Below the pieces are notes generated by a model. That model had not been told where the DNA came from. It made no database searches and was given only the letters and a program-made list of their open reading frames with translations. From Reclinomonas americana ATCC 50394 (Eukaryota; Jakobida; Jakobea; Jakobida), in NCBI GenBank assembly GCA_048213135.1, contig PS015150.1, positions 30,634-53,327 on the forward strand: a DNA stretch of 22,694 nt, read 5' to 3'. Of this stretch, positions 15,903-22,694 are shown piece after piece (position 1 is the stretch's first letter; every line of letters starts with the position of its first letter). Made by a program: the position numbers and the translations under genes.

Positions 15903-17211
15903 GTCACTCTCTCCTGACTATCCCTTTCTCGCCGCAGCGTTCGAGTGCAGCCGCGTCATCGTCCTCGCCTGAGAAGAAGCGGGCAAAGATCGCCCCGTCC
16001 CAGGTGGTGCCGTTCGAGAGATTGTGCGTCACATGTTTGCTGTTCACCGACACCTAGCATGGTCCCCTCTGACATTCTCTGTTCTCCAATCTGCGCAGTG
16101 GATACATGTCGGCCTGGTCCGCCGCCATGTTGCGTTCTCCGCTATTCATGTCACACTGCACTTGTCTCCTCTCCGACTCACCACTCTCACAGGAAAGAAA
16201 AGGGCGGCGACATGCCCGACGTGTCGAAACACACTCGGGAGCTCTCGGCAGCGTCGCGGCAGCTCCGGAATGCGGGTGGAGCGGATCCACTGGAGGAGTG
16301 CCTCAACGTTGCTCCGTCGAATCGGTATGTCACCTCGTCATTGTCTGTGGTGCTTCAGCATCCCTTCTCACCCTCACACTTGCACCGCAGTGGAAAATGT
16401 TGCGAGACGACAATCCCCATGTCTCTCATGCGTGTGTATGCTCACTTCTTCATCCAGCAATGTCGTCGCTGTTGGAACGCAACGAGACCGCGCGCAAATT
16501 GCGCATGCCAGAGCTCTCCGACGTGGACGAGGAAGACGAGGAGGAGCGACCGAGTTGCGTTTGCCCAGCGATTGTTCACCACTTTCGCCAAACAATACAC
16601 TCACCTGTCGCCGCCACAGAGCTCCCGAGTGTCAACGTGTCGCAAGTGCGCGAGCTGTCGCCGCTTAAGCCGCAAAAGCCGCAAAAGCCAGGCAGTTCAT
16701 CCAAATCCTCCATCTCTGCCCCCTCTGCCTCCGGATCCTCCTCCTCGGCATCGCGCAGCGGGTTTTACAAGACGAAAACGAGCCAAGTGCGCCGCAAGCC
16801 CATACCGTGGACCGAGGCGGAAGTTTTGTACACTTTTTGTATCTCTTCTCCTTCCACAACCGATGCTCACTATATTTTCCTCGCCAGGATGACCTGCTCC
16901 TGCAAGGCATGGCACGCTACGGCCGCGACTGGACCGTGATTCGCAGTGTGATGGACTTTTCGCAACACCGCACCGCCACCGATCTCAAGGATCGGGCGCG
17001 AAATCTGTTGCGACACCTGTTGCTGTGTGGTGCACTCCTCCTCTCCTTTGCCTCACTCTCTCTCGATCACAGTGAGAAGCAGCTGCGCCGCAAGGGCGTC
17101 CAGCTCAACGATCTCGTCAAGGTCAAAAAGGTCTCCAAGCGCCCATCGCCTGCAGCGGAAGACGTGGACGACGAGGACGGCGACGATGCCGACGAGGACG
17201 GCGATGAGTGA
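15211..17211 (+). CDS. Telobox-type Myb protein, possible telomere-repeat-binding (TRF-like) factor; 5' end missing
   Basis: Visible exons: 15211-15522, 15938-16023, 16099-16133 (end uncertain), about 16198-16324, 16391-16398, 16458-16553, 16620-16822, 16888-17006 and 17073-17211, giving about 374 residues in phase. The C-terminus has one Myb/SANT repeat: PWTEAEDDLLLQGMARYG, RDWTVIRSVMDF, then HRTATDLKDRARNL. The last block resembles the VDLKDKWRNL telobox helix of TRF and plant TRFL proteins, but its third tryptophan is Ala here. Upstream are an acidic stretch (SDVDEEDEEERP) and a Ser/Lys linker; the tail is basic then Asp/Glu-rich. A helical N-terminal region (DEAFCQFDKFLS, LGFRRQVVMQYYAG) could be a TRFH-like dimerisation domain, judged by architecture only. 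Three donors are GTTGCG (16399, 16554, 17007). The 8-nt exon 16391-16398 is needed for phase. Exon boundaries between 16099 and 16198 are uncertain, and the start is lost at a gap. Confidence 0.75.
15642..15900. repeat. (GA)n and (CT)n tracts around a 159-N gap in a telobox-Myb intron
   Basis: GA repeats at about 15642-15693 end in TAGTAGTGTAG, an ordered T-A-C-G flow pattern, just before N 15705-15863. A CT tract follows to about 15900. The whole lies in intron 15523-15937. Confidence 0.9.
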
Positions 17212-17291
17212 CGACGAGGTCACTTGCGTGTTTGTGGATATAAGGGGAATGTGGGAGAGGAGACAGGAATCGGAATGAATGAAATGCATGG

Positions 17292-17312
17292 AAAAAAAAG
17301 AAAAAGAAAAAA
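17292..17312 (-). terminator. Pol III oligo-T terminator of tRNA-Leu
   Basis: On the minus strand, starting 6 nt past the discriminator, there are T runs of 6, 5 and 8 (complement of 17307-17312, 17301-17305, 17292-17299). Such runs terminate RNA polymerase III. Confidence 0.75.
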
Positions 17313-17317
17313 GAATG

Positions 17318-17427
17318 TGTCCGCGGTGGGATTCGAACCCACGCGCTCTCACGAGCCTGAGATATCTTAGTGAACAAAATTGCTCGCGCTTAAGTCTCAC
17401 GCCTTAGACCGCCTCGGCCACGCGGAC
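17318..17427 (-). tRNA. tRNA-Leu (anticodon UAA) with a 25-nt intron
   Basis: The minus strand folds as a class II tRNA. The 7-bp acceptor stem GTCCGCG/CGCGGAC is perfect. It has a D arm starting GGCCGAG, an anticodon stem TGAGA/TCTCA, a long variable arm with CTC-GTGA-GAG pairing, and a T arm GTGGG-TTCGAAT-CCCAC. The discriminator is A, as expected for Leu. The anticodon TAA is at 17392-17390, in the loop CTTAAGA. The intron, 17388-17364, sits after position 37, the canonical site. Its TAAG can pair with loop CTTA, giving the bulge-helix-bulge fold used by the tRNA splicing endonuclease. It decodes UUA, a codon likely to be rare in this GC-rich genome. Confidence 0.95.
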
Positions 17428-17496
17428 AGAAAACGAGAAAGTGGCTGCAAGGGTGGCCATCTTGAACTTCGTCAGTCTAACATTTTACCAAATCCG

Positions 17497-18756
17497 TCAA
17501 CCACAACAACCGGTGACTAGTGGTGGTGGTGGCACGGGTTCTGGTGGCGGCGGTAATACACGCACTCCAGAGAACTGTGTGTGCGCCACGAAGTGAGTGA
17601 CGACGAGTGGGCGGAGATAAGAGGCGATGAGCGGACGAAACTCCGGTGGGCTCGTTCAGATCAATCTGCTTGGTGACCACCTGGTCCACCACGGCGCCGG
17701 CCATGGCCTCCAGCATGTCCTTGAGACCGGTGACCTCGTCGCGCGTCGTCTCAAAGTACGCCCACTCCCGTGCAACGGCCTCCGCCTGCGCCTCCTCCGC
17801 CGAGACTTGCCGTGGAGGCGGCGGCAATTCGCTCGCCACCGTGAGAAAGTCGCACTTGTTGGCCACCAGCGCCACCTGTGCAGTGGCGGGCACACCATGT
17901 CGCACGCGCTCCGCCCACTGTCCCAGCGCCGCCACATACGACTCCCGATCGCACACATCAAACACAATCGCCACCAATGCCGTGTGCCGAAACAGCATAC
18001 GATACGCATCGTCCCCGGCCGCATGATCGAGCACCGACGGCATATTATCCCACATGCGTAACCGCACCTGTGCGGGCGTGTGACCTCCCACCAGCACGTG
18101 ACAGTCGCCGAATCCGCACGATGACGACGAAGGCGCCTGCAGTAGCGCCTGCGGGATCACCACATGCCTGCTCGCCCCATTGCCGACCTGCATCAGCACC
18201 GGCCGCGACTGCGACGGCGACTGCTGTCGTTGCCGCACCATGACAACCTCTGTCTTTCTTCGCTGTACATGCGCATGCGATCGACTCGACACGCGATCCA
18301 GTGACATGTAGCTCTCAGTGTCGCCTCCACTCGTCGCCGCTGACCCTCGTCTCACATGCTGCTTTCGCTGTTGCGTGGAGGACGACGCCACTGGCTCCAC
18401 AGGCATGAACGACACACTGCCGCTGGACACACGATGTGGCAGCAACGACGATCCGCCGCCACCTTCTCCTCGTGGTGATGAGGACGACGACGCCATCAAC
18501 GTCGCCGGAGGGAACAGCGCCTCCGCGGACAAGCGCAACGTCGTCTTCCCCACGCCTACGCGAGCAGAGAATGAGAGACAGACTCGCAGTATGTGTAGGT
18601 ACCAGTGTGCGAACCTGGATTGCCAATGAAGACCAACTTGGCGACAAAAGCGGGTACTGCTCGCGCGGCGGTGTACACTGCGCGTGCGTGCTCGTACTCT
18701 TCCATGCGGCGCTGGTGGTCGGCTTTGAGGCGCCGCGCCGACGCGCTCGCACCCAT
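17497..18756 (-). CDS. Atypical Rab-like small GTPase with N-myristoyl motif and C-terminal GCCG
   Basis: Exons 18756-18615, 18555-17642 and 17574-17497 give 377 residues. The start MGASAS has an in-frame stop just upstream and fits N-myristoylation (Gly2, Ser6). The P-loop GNPGVGKT (45-52) is rebuilt exactly by splicing exon 1 to exon 2. G4 is NKCD (280-283) and G5-like is ETTRDE (about 316-321). Between the P-loop and strand 3 there is a roughly 150-residue Ser/Gly/Arg-rich insertion, against about 35 residues in normal Rabs. The switch II motif WDTAGQE is replaced by WDNMPSVLDHAAGDD, so the catalytic Gln is absent and normal hydrolysis is doubtful. The last exon ends in a Pro-rich tail and TGCCG, a XXCCX geranylgeranylation motif of Rabs. 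Reading through the last intron gives a longer frame without this motif, so I prefer the spliced end. Both donors are unusual (GTTCGC, GTTTCG). Role inferred: membrane traffic. Confidence 0.85.
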
Positions 18757-18831
18757 TTTTTCAGCGATTCACCGTCTGGCCCGGTCGATGGAGTTTGCTG
18801 ACCGTTGATTGAGAGAGTGTGTGAGAGAGAG
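18757..18831. promoter_or_regulatory. 75-bp divergent promoter region
   Basis: Only 75 bp separate the GTPase ATG (minus) from the probable first ATG of the WD40 gene (plus). Both genes must share this region or start transcription with very short leaders. No TATA box or obvious element is seen. Confidence 0.5.
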
Positions 18832-18888
18832 ATGGCGACCTCTGCATCGGCGGCTGCGATGCGGTCGAGTGTGGGAGCGTCGGGAATG
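18832..18888 (+). CDS. Probable first exon of the WD40 gene
   Basis: ATG opens a 19-codon Ala/Ser-rich frame (MATSASAAAMRSSVGASGM) ending at a GTGAGG donor in phase 0. The next recognisable exon of the WD40 gene (starting APVRQM, phase 0) fits directly, but only if the contig 19061-20025 is flipped. No homology supports so short an exon; the evidence is the donor, the phase and the place. Additional exons could be hidden in the gaps. Confidence 0.55.
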
Positions 18889-18894
18889 GTGAGG

Positions 18895-18968
18895 AGAGAG
18901 AGAAAGAGAGAGAGAGAGGAAGAGGGAGAAAGAGAGAAAGAGGGAGAGAAAGTGTGTGTATGTGTGTA

Positions 18969-19040
<72 letters not shown>

Positions 19041-19060
19041 NNNNNNNNNNNNNNNNNNNN
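18895..19060. repeat. (GA)n tract and 20-N gap (left breakpoint of the misplaced contig)
   Basis: GA-rich sequence runs from about 18895 to 19040, with a short GT interruption near 18952-18980, and ends at N 19041-19060. The 20-N size looks like a nominal gap. Confidence 0.95.
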
Positions 19061-19711
19061 CTGTTCTCGCCAGCCGCCACCAAGTACGGATATTGCAGTG
19101 CGAGAGCACAGACGACGCCGGCAGGGAAGGTGAGCGTGAACAGCGGCTCACCCAGTTCGCCTTGTCGTGTGCGATTAAAGTGTGCAAAGTGGCCCACGTT
19201 CCAGACCTGAGACGCACACACACACATAATCGTTGGCGAGTGCGGAGGCAACAGAAGACAAAAGAGAGAGATAAGCGCAACTTTGATGTTGTCTTGCTTG
19301 GTGAGCAGACCTGCAATCAGCAAGTGCTGCATGATGGGCTCCGGATCGGCTCCGTCTGGTGGCGCAGCATCTGCTGTGATGCAGGGTGGCGTGGCCATGA
19401 TGAGATCGAGGGAGGGAAGGGAACGAGAGAGAGAGAGAGAGAGAGCGCGCCACACAAACCTCCATCGTGTTGTGGTGGCACGGTGGCAAACTGCGCGTAG
19501 CTCACAACCGAGGTGATGGGCGCCTCGAGCTGTGCACATCGCGGCTTCTCCAGCTGGAGGCCCTTGGCACTCCACAACTGCGAGGCGAAAACGGTGAGCT
19601 GATGCCGATACACTGTGAGTGGTGATGTGTGTGTGGTACCTTCACGGCGCCGTCTTGTGAGGCGGTCAGCAGCAGGTCGGAGGGCAGGAGAGACATTTGA
19701 CGAACGGGTGC
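19061..19711 (-). CDS. WD40-repeat protein, blades 1-3 (segment in inverted contig)
   Basis: Minus-strand exons 19711-19640, 19577-19460, 19373-19282 and 19206-19061 join in phase (0, 0, 1, 0). They encode blade ends DGAVKLWSAKG and DNIKVWNVG, then the first strands of a third blade ending YLVAAGEN at the gap. The third blade has no closing strand on this contig, and the first exon has no start codon (acceptor CAACCAG before GCACCC). The missing pieces are found on the other strand beyond both gaps: a start exon at 18832 and the closing strand IG-VYKW at 20046-20146. I therefore treat this as the middle of one gene whose contig is reversed. The propeller probably acts as a protein-interaction scaffold; the spacing recalls plant zinc-finger WD40 (ZFWD) proteins, but no zinc finger is visible. 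Confidence 0.85.
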
Positions 19712-20045
19712 CTGGTTGGGGGTGAGCAGAGGAGAGTGAGCGACGCGAGAATGAAGGGGGCGAGGGAGAGAATGAAAGACGAACTGGAATGTACGATGTT
19801 CACGCAGAGCAGGAGGAGCAACTGCTGTCAGAAAGAATGCAGAAGAATTGAACTGAGGTGAAACGTGTTCTCTTCCCTTTCTCTCCAGCAGATCGTTTTC
19901 AACGTGAGAAGCTGCGGCTGTTCTGATGGAAGAGGAAACAAAGAGCAAGAAGAAGAAGAAGAAGAAGAAGAAGAAGAAGAAAGAGAGAAGAAGAAGAAGA
20001 AGGAGGAGGAGGAGGAGTAGGAGGANNNNNNNNNNNNNNNNNNNN
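19712..20045. other. Intron sequence with (GAA)n/(GGA)n tract and 20-N gap
   Basis: No exon is recognisable in 19712-20025 on either strand. 19945-20025 is a GAA then GGA repeat ending at N 20026-20045. In the corrected orientation this would be the 3' part of intron 1 of the WD40 gene, ending at the CAACCAG acceptor (complement of 19712-19718). Confidence 0.65.
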
Positions 20046-20771
20046 TATTGGAGTTGCGTGGAGATCTCTCGCACCTTTCCTGTCCCTTTTATCTCTCTTT
20101 CTCTCACACACGCTCCACTTTCACCCCGTTGCAGGTCTACAAGTGGACGGAGCAGCGTGGTGAAACCTTTGAACTGCAAAAATCCGTCGGCGGCTACCAG
20201 TGGGGCATATTCGACATGATTGCTTCGCCAGACTGCGGCCTCTACATGTGCACTGGCGAGTCAAGCATCAAGGTGTTCGATTTGCGCCTCGGCAAGCCGT
20301 GCAACGACATTGAGGGGCACGCCGACTGGGTGCGCTGTGTGACGATCAGCCCGAACGGCTACTTTTTGTACTCGGGGTCGTTGGATCATTCGATTCGCGT
20401 GTGGGACATTCGTCGTGGACCACAGGCGCCAGCTGGCGAGGTGACCACATTGTGGGGACACGAGGCCATGGTCACGGCGCTCAAGGCCACTCGCAACTAC
20501 CTGTTCAGTGGCTCCTTTGACAACACAGTACGAGTTGCGTGAGGCGCCGTCGATTTGTGCAATCAAACTTCTGACTGATTGAGTGCTCCAGGTGTGGGAT
20601 TCGGCGCACGAGTATCGCTGCCTGCGCGTACTACGCGAGCACACGGGCAGCTTGTCGTGCCTGCTCACATATCACGATCACCTGTTCAGTGCCGCCTACG
20701 ACAGCTGCGTAAATGTGTGGAGGGTTGTGGACGATGAGGAGCCGCCACCAGTCGCCGCAGCGGCGACGTAA
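20046..20771 (+). CDS. WD40-repeat protein, closing strand of blade 3 to blade 7 and stop
   Basis: Exon remnant 20046-20052 (reading ..IG before a GTTGCG donor at 20053), then exons 20135-20533 and 20592-20771. The blades close with VYKW, SSIKVFDLRLG, DHSIRVWDIRRG, DNTVRVWDSA and DSCVNVWRVV; GH-type turns (EGHADWVRCV, GHEAMVTAL, EHTGSLSCL) precede them. The protein ends in a short acidic, Pro/Ala tail and TAA. There is no ATG at the start: the segment begins in the middle of a blade, which only makes sense if joined to the minus-strand exon ending YLVAAGEN. Together the two halves give seven blades, a complete propeller. Two of its introns start with GTTGCG (20053, 20534). Confidence 0.9.
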
Positions 20772-20992
20772 TGCCAGCGCATCAAGAGCTGGTGTACTAT
20801 GAGCCGTGCAGGCGTGTACTCCCCCAAGTCAAATGTTGAAATCCAAGGGGGATGTATACTCGGCACAAGGGGAAAGGGGGAAAATCACTTGCATCACGCA
20901 CATTCCTACACATTCGTCGTCTTCTTCTTCTTCTTCGTTGTCTTTCATCTTCACACAAAACTTGAGGGGATCTAGTCGAGACTGGTGATTGC
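20772..20992. other. Convergent spacer between the WD40 gene and the 22-mer repeat gene
   Basis: The 221 nt between two facing stop codons contain a CTTCTT repeat near 20921-20935 and G/A-rich patches. I see no gene. Confidence 0.6.
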
Positions 20993-22657
20993 TCACACAT
21001 TGGTGTCTCGTCGGCGCTCTGCGTTCTCGAGGGCGCGTCGGAAGCCGTCATTGGCGCGTCGCATGTCGTCGTACCGGGCGCGATGAGGCGCTGCGGCGGC
21101 AGGTCCAGCACCGAGATTGTAATCGTCGTCATCGTCGTCGTCGTCATTGTCGCCGGCAGGGACAGCAGCGGGCCGCCGTGCTCCCGTCTGGCAGACCACC
21201 TGTCAGCACGACGACGAAAATACGAGCAGCAAGACACATGCGAAACGCAACAAAGTTGGCCGACGTGATGGCATTCGGCAGTGCGCCCGAACGAGCACTG
21301 GCCAGCTTCGCCTGCTGAATCGTCTCTTGCAACTGGCGCTTGCGCTCCTGCAGTTCGCGCTTGCGATCGCTCAGCGCAGTGGAGCCGCCTTCCGCCGCAG
21401 CGGCAGCAGCACCAGGAACCGATGCCGCAGCACTGGACGCCTGGCCGACTTCGCTCTCGCCACGGGCGGCCTGCACCATTATCGAAAAGAGTTAGATCCT
21501 CACGACAAATTGTGGGAGAACAGAAACTTACACGCAGACGCAACGACATCGCCAACTCGCGAACGCGCGTCGCCAATGAGACGCTGTTGCAGTTGCTGGA
21601 ACTTGTCGTCCGCTGAGCCCACGTTCGAGCCAACAGAGTCAGTCAGACGCGAAGCGTTGCCGGCAGCAGCCGCCGATGCACTGCCAAGGGTTCCGGCAGC
21701 GGCGGCCGTAGCGCGCTCCGGCGACTTAGACAAATCCACACGGTCGCGCAGTTGTCGGAAGCGATCCTCCGTCGACGACAGCGCGTCTCCCGGCACCGCT
21801 CCCGCCCGGCCGACGGCCGTCGACACACCGGATGACAGGTCAGAGCCATACTGTCCTGGCACAGCTGCGGCACGGCCGACTGCCGATGAGACACCGGATG
21901 ACAAGTCCGAGCCGTACTGTCCAGGCACAGCTCCCACCCGGCCGACGGCCGATGAGACGCCGGATGACAAGTCCGAGCCATACTGTCCTGGCACGGCGGC
22001 GGCACGGCCGACGGCCGATGAGACGCCAGACGACAAGTCCGAGCCATACTGTCCAGGCACGGCGGCGGCACGACCGACGGCCGACGAGACACCGGATGAC
22101 AAATCAGAGCCGTACTGTCCAGGCACAGCTCCCACCCGGCCGACGGCCGATGAGACGCCAGACGATAGGTCCGAGCCATACTGTCCAGGCACGGCTCCCA
22201 CCCGGCCGACGGCCGACGAGACACCGGATGACAAGTCCGAGCCATACTGTCCTGGCACGGCTGCAGCACGGCCGACGGCCGATGAGACGCCGGATGACAG
22301 GTCCGAGCCGTACTGTCCTGGCACAGCGGCGGCACGACCAACAGCCGACGAGACACCGGATGACAAATCAGAGCCGAGTTGCTCGGCCGGCGCAGCGCCA
22401 GTACGGGCACGGCGTGGTGCGTCGTCGTAAAGGCGGATTAGGTCCTCGCGCGCGTTGAGCCGAGCGACAGTCTCCGGGACGGCCATGTCGCCGCGTCGTG
22501 GAACGCGGTCCAACACGTCACCAGCAGCGGCACTGGCTGCTGTTCCAGCGGCACCCGTGCGAGCACGAGCCGCTTCCGATGCCGCGACGGCGGCCTCGCG
22601 TGTCTCCTCGGTCAAGCCGCTGCCAGAGGGTGCGTGAGCGCTCCGCGTGAACGCCAT
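20993..22657 (-). CDS. Protein with nine 22-residue amphipathic repeats and C-terminal coiled coil; unknown family
   Basis: Exons 22657-21545, 21470-21252 and 21199-20993 join at phase 0 to 512 residues. After an Ala/Glu-rich N-terminus (about 90 residues), nine near-identical 22-mers follow, consensus YGSDLSSGVSSAVGR then (A/V)(A/G)AVPGQ. Hydrophobic residues at about positions 1, 5, 9, 12-13 and 16-17 would form one face of a helix; a Pro-Gly marks each boundary. This recalls the 11/22-mer lipid-binding repeats of apolipoproteins, perilipins and synucleins; that is inference. Then come two related segments (TEDRFRQLRDRVDLSK, ADDKFQQLQQRLIGDARSR), a charged coiled coil (SDRKRELQERKRQLQETIQQ), an Asp run and a basic tail ending ERRRDTNV. 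No membrane segment or signal peptide is seen. Both introns start with GTTGCG; the tempting GTAAGT at 21533 would break the frame. The opposite strand is open for 1.3 kb by codon bias only. Confidence 0.8.
21785..22378 (-). repeat. 66-bp coding tandem repeat, nine copies
   Basis: Exactly nine 66-nt units, all in frame, encode the 22-mers. Variants AAA and VGA at residues 16-18 occur in an interspersed order (AAA, AAA, VGA, VGA, AAA, AAA, VGA, AAA, AGA), and differences are mostly at third codon positions. That suggests unequal exchange or gene conversion under protein-level constraint. The terminal units (LGSD start; STAVGRAGAVPGD end) are the most diverged, as usual for expanding arrays. Confidence 0.92.
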
Positions 22658-22694
22658 CGGTACCGATGGCGGTGTGGCCGAGATCTCTGTCAGA
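22658..22694. other. Short upstream flank of the repeat-protein gene
   Basis: Only 37 nt precede the ATG on the minus strand; no promoter element can be judged. Confidence 0.4.

Noticed and set aside
16198-16250. A CPTCRNT stretch suggesting a RING or zinc finger
   Set aside because: It is in a different frame from the one with GC-rich third positions and matching phases (starting MPDVSKHT); no further Cys/His spacing follows.
17477-17641. Read-through C-terminus of the GTPase ending at 17477
   Set aside because: Splicing GTTTCG to ACACAG in phase 0 gives a proline tail and the Rab-type GCCG end; the read-through tail has no such feature.
18769-18900. Minus-strand frame IPDAPTLDRIAAADAEVA as an extra exon of the GTPase or WD40 gene
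   Set aside because: No donor or acceptor fits, there is an in-frame stop before the GTPase ATG, and the same DNA reads as a plausible plus-strand first exon.
21785-22378. Regular 66-bp repeats as a possible CRISPR array
   Set aside because: The units have no unique spacers, are in frame with a protein, and the genome is eukaryotic.
21147-22430. A 427-codon plus-strand open frame opposite the 22-mer repeat gene, with its own Pro/Asp repeat
   Set aside because: It is the antisense of a GC-rich in-frame repeat; stops are absent because of codon bias. The minus frame has introns, coiled coils and a sensible end.

Overview
The window is nuclear DNA of a GC-rich, intron-dense unicellular eukaryote. 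The signs are spliced genes with mostly 50-80 nt introns, GC-rich third codon positions, an intron-containing nuclear tRNA, SAGA and telobox-Myb chromatin proteins, DGAT1 and a Rab-like GTPase. A threonine synthase gene argues against an animal. I cannot name the lineage. Introns and spacers are full of (CA)n, (GA)n and (GAA)n tracts, and six runs of N interrupt them. Exon coordinates below were parsed by hand, and reading phase was checked across every junction unless stated.

Layout: (1) 5-4072 (+), an 11-exon, 1018-residue protein with a myristoylation-type N-terminus, a helical (ARM/HEAT-like?) N-terminal half and a disordered C-terminal half. (2) 4608-8704 (+), a 17-exon DGAT1 (MBOAT acyltransferase). 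(3) 8865-11985 (-), threonine synthase fused to a C-terminal shikimate-kinase-like domain; its first intron is built of decayed copies of its own exon-1 end. (4) 12599-14461+ (+), SGF29, broken by gaps. (5) 15211-17211 (+), a C-terminal telobox-Myb protein with its 5' end missing. (6) 17318-17427 (-), tRNA-Leu(UAA) with a 25-nt intron. (7) 17497-18756 (-), an atypical Rab-like GTPase. (8) 18832-20771, one seven-bladed WD40 gene whose middle contig, between two 20-N gaps, lies in the wrong orientation. (9) 20993-22657 (-), a protein with nine 22-residue repeats. Genes are packed closely: two convergent spacers of 160 and 221 nt and one probable divergent start pair 75 nt apart.

The most unusual signal is shared by six of the eight protein genes. 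About 16 of 53 inferred introns begin with the same hexamer, GTTGCG, which matches the usual GTRAGT donor only at GT. The exon side of these junctions shows no AG preference, yet reading phase and protein homology require the junctions. This suggests a second class of 5' splice site. Functionally the genes are mixed: lipid synthesis (DGAT1, possibly the 22-mer repeat protein), amino-acid synthesis, chromatin/telomere and membrane traffic. No operon-like logic is visible.
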